From positions 1,116,001-1,180,000 of the forward strand of contig JAUEDM010000002.1 in the NCBI GenBank assembly GCA_033439685.1: DNA of 64,000 bases, read 5' to 3'. Below are positions 11,515-24,407 of the stretch, in pieces (the first letter of the stretch is position 1; every line of letters starts with the position of its first letter). Made by a program: the position numbers and the translations under genes. Origin of the DNA: Apodospora peruviana. Its lineage: Eukaryota; Ascomycota; Sordariomycetes; Sordariales; Lasiosphaeriaceae. The notes under the pieces were generated by a model that saw only the letters and a program-made list of their open reading frames with translations, made no database searches and had not been told where the DNA came from.

Positions 11515-14500
11515 GGCTCTAGATCCAGATAGCGCTGGGAAGTCAGACCCAGAACGAGCTAATGAGCGTGGAATCACTGTCACTATTAACTATTAATAGG
11601 CAAGAGGAATAGAGACAAAGAAAAAGGAAACCCCAACCAAGGACGTGTGGGGGAGGTCAAGCGAGGGATGGTGTGTTCAGAACTTTTGGAGAGAAAGGAG
11701 GAAGACTGGATAGTTATATCGGCCAGCCCGTTTTAGTGGGACACGAGGCTGTGAACGCGGCCACCACACCAAGCAGTCAGTCCATCGTTAGAGAAAACAG
11801 TGCGGTCAGGTACCAGGCGCGTCTGCTAGTTCTTCGATATGCTGGGATCAGTTTGGAAGAAGTGGAGGCTGAGATGACAGCAAGGTTGTAAACGACACAG
11901 CTTCAGTATGCTTGGTATTGGGTGGCTGCAGGCCGAACTTCCGTTCCTGGCAGCAGTGAGCTCACTCTGATTTGGCATTGAAAGATTTGCTGCAAAAAAT
12001 GGGCCATGATGAGAGAGATGTGGCGAGGTTATCGGCCAGGGGGAAGCGAGGGAACAGTCGCCGCCAGGCCACAAGCACACGCGTTTGGCGTCAACGGCTG
12101 GGGTCCCCCGAGGCAGAGGACTCTCAACAAGGCGTGGCCGACAAACGAATCCTGCTGCAGAGAGCTCATTGGGCCCAGAAAGCCACACCACTTGTCCCTG
12201 TATGTACGCAGGTTACAATACATGAGCACTTGGAAAGATGGGAGGGAAGAGCTGCACCCATTGTACTGTGACCCTGCGGCGCTGGGAGACTGTGGGGAAG
12301 TTCTGCTCGCATGCATCCTACAGGAGGAGCATGGGCTGTGAAAAGCACAAAGAACAAGACGCCTTCCATGACTGCGATGCGTGTTCACCGCAGATCCATC
12401 CATTCTTACATTATCTCGGTCTTGTGGCCTGATCCGAGGTATTGGAAAGATAGGCCTCCGCGGATGGGAAAGGAGACCGAGAGGCCGTCCACAAAGAGAC
12501 TTCTCGCCAAAGCAAAGAACGGGCATTAGCGCCCGGTGAATAAACATAATAAGGGGGGGCCAAGGGGCCAAGCCGGCACTGCCAAGGTTCAGGGCTGGAT
12601 GCGACTATATCGTAGCGTGCTTGCACTCGATTCCAGCGAAACGGTGCTGGGTCACAACAAAATACCATCCGCCCGCCATCAAGTGGGATGAAAGAGATAG
12701 TTGACAGCGAAGATAAAGTTGATAGTCAGAATTGAATGTTGCTGCATTGCAACCAAAACGGCTTTGTCGATATCGGCAGGTCGACATAGTATGGTGACAC
12801 CGTTGAAGGCGACCATAAGGTCAAGTCAGCGGTCGTACGGGTGTATAAGCCAGCCGCTTCCACAACCGTATTCCGTACATCCGGGCAGGCGGACATGGTA
12901 GTATGGGGTTGGTGTTGTTCGACTCCGGCTCCTTTACGCGCCAGTCTGACTGGATATCACGGCAGAATGTGTACGAATCTGTGTAAAAGACTTAATGTTC
13001 GGCTGGAAAAGCTCCCCAATTTCCGATTTTCGGGCGGCTCAGCATTTATTCCGCTCCTTGTAAGAGTTAGGCCGGAGAAAAGAGGCAGAGTATGGAAAGA
13101 AAGTGGCACAAAATTGCCGTGAATCCGTTGGCAGCCGAGGCGAGTGAGGCTATCCACCTAAAGACAAGCTAAGTGAAGTGGTACGGAGTAAAGCCAATAC
13201 AGGTAGGTGTCTGTGATACATGTGGCTGTGCGATGAACCCGATTATGGACTCACCAGGGGCAATAAACAATATTGAGCATTGTCTGGCTCCTTAAACCTG
13301 GACCTGGTAGATTGTCGCACCAAGGGGATGAAGAAGCGGTGGCGCTTGCTTTCCATCACGAAGACTTCCCATCAGATGGTCGGCCTCTCATGCAGCTCCA
13401 AAGGCCCGGGATGATGAGTTGTTCGCACGCCGAGTGACTATTGCCCATTGAGAATGGCGTGATACGACAGACAGGCATGATACGGACGGTAGCTGACATG
13501 ACTTGAAGTCACGCCTGCAGGGTTAACAGTTCGCGGTCGAGAAAAGACGAGGATGATTTCCCTTCTACCCCAGGCAAGGCGAGGTGCGGTGAGCCTACAC
13601 GGTACCCAGCTCTTATCGAGAGAGTGCCGAGTAGTATTCCGTTTCTCAACATCTCCGCGTCAGGTGCAAGTTTGCCGGCCGTCAGTTATTTCGTGTGAGG
13701 TTGAAAGAAGAGAGTGGGGAGAGTGGAGGAGCAAAAGCCAGGGGGGCAGACATGGGTGACCCTGGGGAAATGCCAAGGGGACCCAAAGCTAAAGTTGCGA
13801 TTGCCGAAAATAGCGCGGGCGTGGGCGGCGATCCGCAGATTATTTCTCCTTAAATCTTGGACTTGCAGGAGGCTAGAGGGCTGAAATACCGAAGTCCAAT
13901 CAGCCTTCGCGATTTCTCGAGACTTCAACAACAGCCCAAGTACAGAGAGACCCTATCCCGCATTAGCTCCCTGTGCCTCCCGGTGTTAAACCCTTGTCTT
14001 TTGCTGCAGCTCACTCCTAGCGTCACTGCTCTGTCGAGAAAGCGGATGGTCAGATTGGACGGTTGACGACCTTGTGAAGCGGGCCGTTCGGCTTCGTGGT
14101 CTATCATGACCGGAAGGGCCAGACTCGGCATTCTTAGGGCCGGCGATGTCAGCTCGCCGAAAGGACCGGCGTCGCGGATTATTGGCAGCGAGGCCAGGAT
14201 GGTTGGAGATGGAGATTAAGGCTCAAACAGCCGTTCAAAAGACTCCAAAGACACTCGATATTTGGAGGATACGACCTCAGATCTTGAGAAGGCTGTCAAG
14301 CATCCTTTGCACCAGGTAGCTTCGGGGCTTTGGCGACCCCTGCTAGCGGATTGTGGCTTGCCAGGAGCGTTGCAGTGCGGTGTGCGGTGACGACTTGCGA
14401 GCGGTGCGAAGGCCGAACGTTGAAGCTCGAATCACATGATCTGTAACTCCCAATCCCCGACTTCCTCAGCCCTCTCAGAGCCTTTCAGGCTTTCAGCTTC

Positions 14501-17500
14501 AACGGCGATTGGCTTGACATCATAGCCTCCCTCGCATCTTTCTGTCGGTTGGCTGCTGATGCTCGGTCTTGAGATAAGTCGGAGAAGGACACCTTCATAC
14601 GTGGACCACTGTCAGAGCGTTCCGGCTTCTCTTCATTCATTGTGGATCGTCGGCAGATGCGGCTGCTGTCAGGCTCAATAGCATGTTGAAGTGCAAGTTG
14701 CCGGTGGTTGTTTGGCGTATTGAATTCCTTTTCCTCCTGTCACGCTCGGTCTAAGACCTGCAGGAGACCAGGCCAGCTCAGAGCTGTCGAGATGTCAGGT
14801 TCCGATCGCAGGTCGTGCGGGACCGAGCATCGAGTGAGGAGTGGGCAATAATGAAGGGCTCGCTGAATCGGATCAGTCAGCTTTCCGGCATCCTCCAAAA
14901 TTTGGGTAAGGTAAGGTAGTTCAATATCTCCAAAAAGATGCATGATCACTGCAGCGACCTTCGCTGCAGGAAGAAGTCCGCAGCTTCCTCCTCTTCAATC
15001 ACATCCACTCTTCAGACTCCACTTTCCTTTTGAGGGCCAACATCCGAACGCGGGACCGAATAACACGGAACCGAGGAAAGAGAAAGGAAGAACGATCTAC
15101 AATCTCAACTCGACAGGAACGCATCAAGGGCATCAAGGCATCTTGGCCGGTGGGGTACCTGCCGCAGTGGGGTTGAACATGATCACAAAACTTAGTGATT
15201 ATGACATTGTCAGAAGGTGAGATTCCCTGCCATGCAGTGCAGGAGTCACTGAACAGCAGTCCCGGTGCAGAGCGCATCCAAAAAGGAAAGGGCTGTTTCG
15301 TTCCCACCTCCATCCTCCGCCGACTTGTGGATAGCACGCGGTGATTGCCAATTGGGGCTGACCGGGGGTCAAAAGGCTGACAGAATACGAGAAATGGACT
15401 GGCAAGCAAATGTTGAATTGTCGATCAACTGACAGTTGGACGTCGAATGCGGCGCAAAAGGCGCGCATCCTCACAAATTGCGGCATTGCCTTGCCGCTTC
15501 GTCCAATATCGCACCCGTCCTTGGCGCCCTCCAGATACAGTGATCCGTGGGAATCAGATTAAGCGAGTGACGAGAACCCGGAAAAGACGTCGGGCCAAAG
15601 ATCGGCTCATCAGTCTTGGGAGGCCTGAAGGCTGAAACGAACACTACCCACTGCACCGACAGGCTGGATGCATCGTACTCAAACGTTTGTGGGTGAGTTG
15701 TCAGCCCAATGTCACACACCTCGACGAACTACCCGTGTCGTTCCATACATTATTCGGTTTAGCTGACCATGTCCCGCATACAGCAATCGTCCAATAACTC
15801 AGCTTTACCTCACTTTGGCTATGTTACTCTGATCGGAAGACACATCCGCGCCTTCGCCTCCTCTCGATGGGTGGTGACCACGACAACAGACCCAGCATTG
15901 TTCCATGACCGGTTACACTATTCCACCACACAATCTCCACAAAGAGAAATACAACGGAAACTCGGTTTTACAGAGACAACTCGTGGCTGGCCCAGAAGAG
16001 ATAACTCCGCAGAAACTTCCGATGGTTCCTTCGCCACACGCTCTGTCTGTGGGATATATTCCGTCAATTGGAGTCGCATGCTGCCGGCTGCCGGACTTCC
16101 AGCACCCTCTCGGGGGCTGCCGAACATGGCGCCTACAAGAAACATCAGATGGGCGGTATCACTGGGTGAGCGCTTCTAGACCACCGAACCATACGCTTGG
16201 TTTTCTGTGGCAAAAAGCCGTGACGGCTTCACACGATAAAGTTAAGATGAGGTGAACTTTCTTGTGTCTCTCACTTCTTCTTGCCGTACCAGGGAACATC
16301 GCCTGGAGAGACGCTGAATAGGAGGTACCTGCCCGGATCTCTCGGGGATTTCTGCTCCTGCAATATCGCACCTTGCTCAAAGTGTTGTCCTCGTCGATGC
16401 ATTTCCGGTATATGTCATGCCCGCGTCGTGGCCATGTCAACATGCATCCCAAATCTCTCGCTCTGAGATTGGAACGCGTGGTAGCAAGTATATGAACCGG
16501 GACAATCCTTCTGTAAGTCGACTATGAACCCCAAACTCTAAACCCCTAGCGTTTTCTCCCGAAGCCGGCGCGCGGGAACTACAAAGGCTTGTTTAGCTTC
16601 ATGTATACTTAAGATTTCGGTCGTCGTCGCCGGTGCCACAATGATGAGCACGCGAGTGGCTGTCCCGGAAAAGTGCGTCCTCCACCCTAGGCTAAACCTT
16701 GATTATTTCCAACCTCATCAGTCCCTGCATCTCTGTGCTTTAGAAGTATGCATTCAAACGGCCTTGCAGTAGACTAGGTAGCCACTCCATCCAGGTACGT
16801 ACTGCACTGTTCACAGGGTGCAATGGCGTGAATGTCTTGAACTAATTCATCACCCGTGCACTGCCTGCGAGTTGAAAGCGAGATAACTCAATTAATGCTA
16901 CTAGTATGCAGGATGTAGCGAGAATTGCGTAGCTCCGAGATCTCCATTTCAACGTGCTTCAACGCAGAAGATAGACGTTTTTTATATCCGTCTCTCTCTC
17001 TCTCTCCATCTGTCCGTCTAAAAGTGGCTCTCCCAGAATATGCAGATTGGGTGACGAGTCCTGCAGAATGGATGATGATACTGCCTTGCCACCATATTTT
17101 GGGGAGGCACAAGAGGACATCATGGGTTTGCCACTTACATCGTTTTAGCTTCTCTTTCTGTTCTCTCAGCATTTCTTGACACGTAAAAATTCGACTGTAT
17201 GACCTGAAGAAACAGATTAAGAGGAACGGGTGAGGTATGTCATGTTGACATGGCAATCTCAACCATGCAAATTATCTCTTGTTTTAGCCAAATGTGAGTT
17301 CGCATAGATGATGGCAGCAATATTTGGAAGATTTCGAGAATATCGTGCAGAACCTGACTGTCAGTATCAGGACTTCGTCGGAGCTGTCTCTCCTTGTACT
17401 ATCATCCCTATTTCTTTTTCACTTCCCCTTTCATAAACAGGGATCATGTACTGCTCCTTTTGTGGTGTTTATTGCTAGTGAGGTGGGATCAATATGAAGT

Positions 17501-17553
17501 TGGACACAATACCTCGGAAGTCATCTTGGCCAACAGGTCCTCTATAATCATTC

Positions 17554-17599
<46 letters not shown>

Positions 17600-18323
17600 C
17601 TCTCTCTCTCTTTCAACCCGATATAGCGTTAGATTCGCACTGCTGAATCTCCCAGGCCAAGAGCTACTGTCCATTACCTTGACGTCTATGATACATGTCA
17701 AACCATCGCCGACGTTTTCCGCTATCTCGCTCCCATATGGACTGGACATGATCCAGAGTCTGGCAAGGGATATTAGCAGATAAGCCGTTTTATAACCCGC
17801 AGGCACCCTTTTAACACAATGTTACTGGATCTGACACCGTCATAACCGTGCAACATAGCACGCAAGATAATGTTTTGATTGCACTTTTGATACCATATTG
17901 ACAACTAAGACACGAATTGTATCTTCATTCTGACACAGAACACAGGAACCCATATTTCGTACGTCGAGACGCCGCAATGACCATGTTTGTATATTTGAGA
18001 CTTCTGGTCAAAACACAGAGTAAGTGCAATCCCACTTACCTCTTTATTAAGTTTCACCACTGGACCACCGAGCTTAACTCGGCTCCCGTCGCTCGTTCCT
18101 CAATACTTCGGGTTGCCGAGATTGGAGGTTATACGCTCAACTTTTTTTCTCTGAAGACGAATGACGGCGATACAAACTAAACCTCTGTAAGCGCGCTTTG
18201 CATTGTCGATATATACGGTAAGCATCAAATAAGATATCTACACTATTAACATTAGAAGGAATGAAAAGAAAAGTATCTACATAACCGTCAAATCACTTAA
18301 AAACACTCCAAGTCATGAATTCA
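11515..18323. other. Gene-poor intergenic stretch
   Basis: About 6.8 kb with no convincing coding region. Open frames are short, mostly lack ATG starts or splice support, and have no recognisable domain. The part adjoining 11514 is the promoter of the multicopper oxidase. A tetranucleotide microsatellite lies at 17553-17599 and a CT-rich patch at about 16995-17012. Scattered TAGGTA-type words occur at about 13201, 16778 and 16794. Confidence 0.6.
17553..17614. repeat. (TTTC)n microsatellite grading into (TC)n
   Basis: About twelve consecutive TTTC units run to about 17599 and then pass into a short TC repeat. The plus strand is purely pyrimidine. The tract lies between genes. Confidence 0.95.
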
Positions 18324-21145
18324 TCATCGCTGCCCATTCCTCCCCATAAACATCCTCGGCCCAGTTCTGCCCCTCCCGGACGGCACATCCGCAAACAACC
18401 CTATCGCCCTCCCACCACCACCACTGCCAGCAACAACAGCCTCATCCTGACCACCAGCAATCCTCTTGAAATCATAAACCACACTGCCATTAACAGCGCT
18501 CACGTTCCTCCAATACAGCTCCACGCTCTCCTCGTTTTCGCTTAACACACCCCTATCACTGAGCCCACCAAACCTAAACACCTGATGCGCGTCGCCAAAG
18601 CCACTACTATTCATCCCATCACCAGTCTGAAAGAACCAAGCCTGGCCCTCCTTGACCGTCCTCAGCACGCTCTTCTCGTATTTTCTGTCCTTCGAAGAAA
18701 ACGCCTCGAGACCGGTGGGAAACACATTCCCCTTACCACCAACTTCGAGCTCCTTGCCCTGGACGACATGGCCCCAGATGGTCAGGTTCCCCTGCTCAGA
18801 AGTCTCGTACGACTGGTTCGCAAACAGCGGATACCGGTACCGTGTCCTATACGAAACATCAAACCCGGCCGCCTCGTCGTTGCCTGTGATGGTCATGTCG
18901 TTGAGCTGGTTATACCCCAGGTTCGACACGTAACCCTTGTTGGAGTACTCCAAAGTCTGCGACCACGAGGCGGTGTCCTGTCCTTTGGCAGAAACTACCA
19001 GCGCCGAGATTAAGAGAGACCGCTGCACGGCGGTGACGTACGTCAGACTAGAATTGGTTCCGTTGGCGGTCTTTCCCAAACTTCTCGTCAGAGACACGGC
19101 GGGCGGGAGCGACTGGATGGTTGGAAGCCCGCCAGTCGTGATAGAGTTAGAGTCGGCGTCGAGCCAGACAAAGATCTTGCCGGTCACGTACCAGCTCTCG
19201 CCGACGGGGTCGGTCAGCTCGGCGTGACCAATACCATCATCGTTCAGACCGGCGATGATGATCGAAAACATGTGCGGTTTGCCGTCACACAGTGAAGGTA
19301 GAAACGGCGTGATGTCAATCTCGTGCTCTTTTAGGTCGAAGGCGTCCGGGCTCGCGATGGGGCGGTGCAAAGCCGGCGAGACGCCCCCGGTAAATATAAC
19401 GGGGAATGGCCAGTACACGCCGGCCAGTTGATCATCAATAAGCACCTGCACCTCGCGGAAGGGCGAGTAACCCGGGAACTGCCCCGCCGTGGCGTTGAAG
19501 GTGAAGACGTCGGACTGTGGCACGTTGCTCCACCAGAATTCTTCGGAAGCTTGGCCGTTGGCGGACACGGAGAAGACCGCGCGGCGGGCGTTGCGGGGGA
19601 AATCAGAGATTGTGTTTGTGGCTTCTTGGGCTGGGACGGTGAACTGGCTGACCGAGTTGTTGGCTGACTGGCGGGCCGAGATGGGGATGATGAGGTCGCT
19701 CGGGGGCGCGGCGTCGGTGACCACGTCGGACATGAAGAATGTTGCTGTCAGGGTCGTGTTGAAGATGCCGGTGTATTTATCATCTGGTGTTTGATGTCAG
19801 TGGATGTTTTGTTTATACAGGTGACATTCCCTGAGGTCTCGGAATGAACCTGGAGGTTGCAAATACGTACTGATTAGATTCCCAAGATCAAAGATGACCT
19901 TTTGCGGTTGCTTCCATAGATATAGGTACTCAGTCATGTCCTTGAGATAGGTCCAGCGAATGCCAGGTGGAGAAGTCGGTTCCGCCGTCGAGGTGCGCCC
20001 TAATATAAGTCTAAGTAAAACAACCCCGGCAGAGATGAGGAACACAGCGAGGGTGCAATTACTTACAGATTTCGGTATCACCCAGGTACATAATGGCCAG
20101 GCGGTCATACTGCCGGCCCACGCTGACGACGGTAAAGTTGATGACGACCCGGTTGAACTGGCAGCCAGCAGGCGGCGTATAGCTCCCTAGATGAGAACAA
20201 GCGGGACATGTTAGATGACGTAGAAGCCACCGAGTCAGAATCTTGTACACACGAACAGTTGTTTGATTCAAGACTGAGGATGTAGTCCATAGGAAACTGC
20301 CACGATGAACCCAACTTGCACACACATACACACAGAGGGAGAGAACAAGAGTGGTTCAAGCCATCATGTAGGAAACGATATAGATTCACTTTGCATTGTC
20401 CAAAAGTACAAGAGAAAGACAAGGGACCAAAAAGTAAGCACATACCAATAAACGGATCGTTATAACTCCAGGCAAAGTCTCTCCGCATCAGTAACACCTT
20501 GCAGTCTCCCTCGGACAGACTGCCGTCATCGTCAGTCGATCCGTCGCTATCGGAGGCGCCGTAGGGCATCAGCACCGGCTGCGCGACCTCGAAGTTTTGC
20601 AGGACAGTCCTCGTAGCCGTGGCCGCGGGAGGTGCTGCCGACACTGTCGATACCAAGGAGGAGGTGACAATCTCTTGTCTGCTCTGCCGGAACTTTGATG
20701 ACGATGAAGGAGACTCAGCTGCTGCTTCGACTTCATGTTGTGGACCCAGCACATTGACAACATGGTCAACCGTGTGTTTGAATCTGTGCTGCCGCGACGG
20801 CGACGACCTAGTCGGTTCCGCTCCAGTGGTGAAACCATCTAGATCGCCAGCGACACTGGGAGAAGAGATTCCTCCCCGCTGAGGACAAAAGATGCCTCCG
20901 GACGGCGCCGGAGCTTCGACTCGGCCGGAGAAGATGAGCAGACCGGTGATGAAAAGGATGGCTATGCATGTTATGAGGCCGATACGGCTGTGTTTGTTGT
21001 TGAGTGAAGTTTCCTCTTGGTTGTCTGGAAGGTGTGATGATGGTAGGAGACGATGGCCTTCGTCCTCCTGGCTATCCTCGTAGATTTGCGGCAGCCGCTT
21101 CTCTAGGTCGTCTGGTTCTTGTGGTTGTTGTTTTCTGTACTCCAT
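18324..21145 (-). CDS. PNGase A-like peptide N-glycan amidase, type II membrane protein
   Basis: Four exons (21145-20446, 20186-20067, 19999-19871, 19783-18324) join in frame to 802 residues. Introns are 259, 67 and 87 nt, all with GT..AG ends. The N-terminus is cytoplasmic and charged, then a hydrophobic segment at about residues 55-74 forms a signal anchor. A Ser/Thr/Pro-rich stem follows to about 185, and then the luminal or extracellular domain. That domain has the PNGaseA family core: SPFREVQVLIDDQLAGVYWP, FPVIFTGGVSPAL and IDITPFLPSLCDGKPH. Plant and fungal relatives release N-glycans from glycopeptides at acidic pH by hydrolysing the Asn-GlcNAc bond. This differs from cytosolic Png1. 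Activity here is inferred from homology. Neighbouring genes offer no functional link. Confidence 0.92.
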
Positions 21146-22314
21146 TGTAAGCCCTCCGATTCGATCGATCCACCGTGCAGTCCAACCGGGGGATTTTAGT
21201 TAGGGTGGCGCGTCCGTCGCGGCGTTATCGGCTCGACCGAAAAGAGGAAGACCGGCGGGGATGTTATTGGTTGAGTCGATCGGTCAGCTGGTGAGTGAGC
21301 GACGCAGGTGCGCTTCAATGGCCCCTGCACATCTGTTCCTACCAACGAGCAAAAGAAGTAATACAAAAGTCAGAAAGAGCGGCGGTGAGAATTAATTGGG
21401 TTTAGAAAGTGAAGGGACGAAACAGAAGAAACAGACGCGCGAGACCGGAAGGAAGGTGGCATGACCGAACACCTTTTAGTATTAAAAGGAAACCACTTCC
21501 TAAAGTCCGCGGATGGGAACGGAAGATATCATAGAAACTAGAATTAGCTGGAAGCCAATGGGGTTCTTTCCCAAAATCAGATCAACGGTTTGATGATCCG
21601 AGAGATCCTACCCCCGCTCCCGGGGTCCCGAGTCTTCCACGATACATTAACCTGCCAGTGCCAGGACCTTGAACCAAAAGGATGTAGCGCGATTTATTCT
21701 TCGCGTCTAGATGCGTTGTGCCAAGGTGCTATGTAGAATAGCCATAATTCAATGGCCCGCTCGGCAGGCCAGGTGATTGATGAACGGGGGATTCTGTCCC
21801 GGCCGCCGGCGGTTTGGGTGTTAGGTTCCTGGGAGGAGGAGCGAGCTCCCCCACTTGCCCGCTTTAGGCTTGCACCGTTGTGATAAGCATAACCCCCCCC
21901 CCCCCCCAACCCCGATCTGGACCCCTGCTACCCTGCAGCCTCACCCCGGCGGGTGGATTCGAGCGTTGCAGTGCGGGGAATGGGAACCTCGGGCAACAAT
22001 CCTCCTCAAAGCTTGTTTGACAACTCCATTCAATTCTTCAACTAACCTGTCATAAGACAAAATGAAGACAAAGAGAGTAAGAGAAATACCAACTTATTAA
22101 AACACCTTTGCAACAACTTATCAAAACAGCATTTGCAGTGACTCCAACTCCAACTTCATCTCCTTTCCAGCTCCTAAGGGCTAGAGCTAGTTCTAGAACT
22201 AGACTCCCACTCCGTAGCAACATGCACAATAAACACAACACCCTCAACCCACCAACGTCAAAAATAAAAAAATAAATAGCCAACCCCTCTCATTTCTCAA
22301 CGGTCAAGGTTGGG
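21146..22314. other. Intergenic region with poly-C run
   Basis: The proximal part (21146-21500) is the probable promoter and 5' leader of the PNGase A-like gene. A run of 15 C lies at 21893-21907. No gene was recognised on either strand. Confidence 0.6.
21893..21907. repeat. Poly-C homopolymer, 15 bases
   Basis: An uninterrupted C run directly visible in intergenic DNA. Its length is prone to sequencing and replication error. Confidence 0.95.
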
Positions 22315-22722
22315 TCAACCTCGATAAGGCTCCTTTTTGTGTTGTTGTGACCCAGGTTCCGGCGGCAGATTGCTGTCTTCGCCGGTGCTGTCGGGCTTGA
22401 TATTCTGGTCCACGATCTTTTGATCTGCTGGATGGAGGTAGGAGCGTTGTAGTCGAGGTGATAGCCTCCCGAATGGGTTCTTCCAGACGCGGTGCTTCTG
22501 ATCGAAAGGCGGGCATGGATTTGGATAATTGACGCAGGAGCCCGAGGGCTGAAAGTGGTGATGGGGTCGTAGAGCTAAGTATGGCCTTGGACAATTGTAG
22601 GGGGCAGATATCCCAGAGTTTGGAGTAATTCCGCCTGATAATGCGTCCAAAGACTCAAAATATTCCTGCCGAGTGAAGAGGTTCTGCTTTGGTTGCAAAC
22701 TTGGCGGGAGGAGATGACACAT
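22315..22722 (-). CDS. Hypothetical proline-rich protein (start uncertain)
   Basis: A minus-strand frame runs from an ATG in good context (GCACAATG, 22722-22720) for 135 codons to a TGA at 22315. The frame is open further upstream to about 22794. There a possible intron (donor GGTAGGTATA near 22855, acceptor ATCATAG near 22785) could join it to an earlier exon, but no in-frame ATG was found in that exon, so the true start is unresolved. The peptide is rich in Pro, His and Gln, with a coding-like C-terminal half (CPPFDQKHRVWKNPFGRLSP and a hydrophilic tail). No signal peptide, membrane segment or known domain was seen. It may be a lineage-specific gene. Confidence 0.42.
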   Translation of the reverse strand: MCHLLPPSLQPKQNLFTRQEYFESLDALSGGITPNSGISAPYNCPRPYLALRPHHHFQPSGSCVNYPNPCPPFDQKHRVWKNPFGRLSPRLQRSYLHPADQKIVDQNIKPDSTGEDSNLPPEPGSQQHKKEPYRG

Positions 22723-23036
22723 TGTGCGTGTGATGTCGTTGGCCCAGCTTTGCTGACTTAGCGGGCATGGCGTGGTGGTCTCGCCTATGATCAAAAGAGA
22801 CGAGATGAACGGGAGAAGAAGGCGAGTTGTTGTAATCGACCACTATATACCTACCATAGGGCTGCACTCGAGATTGTGTGCGTTTTTCAGCTGCCGTTGG
22901 AAGAAGAGATGAGGGAGGAGGAAGGGGAAAGGGGGGAGAGACTATGATCTCGAGTGTACTCCATCGCGCCTGTCATCTGAATCGCACCCAGGAAACAATG
23001 CTTAGAGCCTGAGCTAGCTAGCAATTCTAGTCTAGT

Positions 23037-23650
23037 TCAATAGCTGGGACGAAGGCCGATCACAGCTATTCGTCCGAGCCGTTGTCTTGTTCTGGGGTCA
23101 AAACTAGGATGCAAGAGAATGCCCTGACAAATGGAAACATCAACTACAAGCCCCGTCCTTACCGAAGACGCCGACGACGACGACGATGGTGGTCGGCGAG
23201 GGACTGCAACCTCGGGACATGTGCCACCGGGTATCAGAAAGACCAGAGCAGGTATCTCTGTAAATTGGAACGGTTTCCGAAGCAAGTGTGCTTGGTCCAC
23301 AATATCGGGGAATGGCCATTGCCGTGTGACGCTTTCTCGTTGGCCCCTTTATGGGGTTGTGAGGGACCGACCGCATGACATCGGCGGCGGGTCCAACAAT
23401 GGACCCTGAGATCATTATCAGAACGGACATATGTTGCCTTCAAGCTTTTAGATTTGGCAAACCAATTCATGCTTGCCAACTGCTCGGTAATCGTCACAGT
23501 CTGGGACTTCCATACCTTGAAGACGCTGTACCAACTGCCATCCCGAGGCATCTCGAGATAAACCAGGTAATATCCCTCCAATAAGCTTACTGCCCTTTCC
23601 CAAGCTGAATCTTCTTGTTTGACCGTGGGAACTTTGTGTGTGTGAAACTT
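23037..23650 (-). pseudogene. Possible decayed or unresolved multi-exon gene
   Basis: Two minus-strand segments in different frames look protein-like. One (about 23650-23400) includes SAWERAVSLLEGYYLVYLEM and GSWYSVFKVWKSQTVTITEQ. The other (about 23340-23037) includes WPFPDIVDQAHLLRKPFQF and IPALVFLIPGGTCPE. I could not find a consensus GT..AG intron of normal size that joins them, nor an ATG in frame with the first. The region may be a frameshifted relic or a gene with an unusual intron. A (GAC/GTC)-rich codon repeat at about 23167-23187 gives both strands artificially open frames, so some of the openness is compositional. No family was recognised. Confidence 0.22.
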
Positions 23651-23745
23651 TGTTCCTTCTCATTTTCGCTAATTCACCTGAATGACAACATCACACTTTT
23701 TTCTTACAAAGTATATCAGAAGAAGCATCCAAACTCAAGCGCTCC

Positions 23746-23764
23746 TTTTTTTTTTTTTTTTTTT
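23746..23764. repeat. Poly-T homopolymer, 19 bases
   Basis: An uninterrupted T run on the plus strand in intergenic DNA. Confidence 0.95.
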
Positions 23765-24407
23765 CTTTACTTCCGCTCGTTCAATTCCTGACAGGATAAG
23801 CTTTCCTCTCCAAGTCTATGAACAGAGGGCATCCCGAGGAGACCATGATGGTGTCATTCGTCCTGAATGGTCAATATACGGAGCGTGCCCCTTTTAGCGT
23901 AAACTCTATTTCCACAAACTCTCATCAAGAGGCACTCACCACGTACAAAATCCTGTATAAGACTAACAGGAGACTCGGATCGGAATTCGCGGAATTACTA
24001 GGTAGTAGGTAACCCTAAGGATTGTAAATAAGCTAAATCCCGCTCTTCCGCGCCACTTGGGTCCGAAACCCCATAGGCAGACTGGCGGCGATATCCCCCT
24101 CGACACGACACGATCCTATGTAGTCCTTACAAGTAATTATTTTAGTACAATACAAGGTAATGTTACATAAAGTCAATGAGGCCATCCGTCTAAAATGCGC
24201 AAAAAGGAAAAGGAAAGCTAGGAATCGCAAAGCCGCCACCGACCATCGCCACGACTGATAATGATCGGAACGCCGCCAATCTTCTCCAATACACAGACCG
24301 TAATCTTTATGTTTCACGCCATGACGGAACGATGTGCAGGGGGCCAGGAATGTACGGAGGAGATCCGGGAGGAGCTGAGAGGAACAGACAGACCCAAATT
24401 AGTGGCC

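Larger units (their letters stand above)
22723..24407. other. Intergenic region with coding-like fragments and a poly-T run
   Basis: It contains a possible decayed gene at about 23037-23650 (listed separately) and a 19-base T run at 23746-23764. The stretch 23765-24407 shows no supportable gene; the part next to 24407 is the 3' flank of the DUF1279 gene. Confidence 0.5.
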
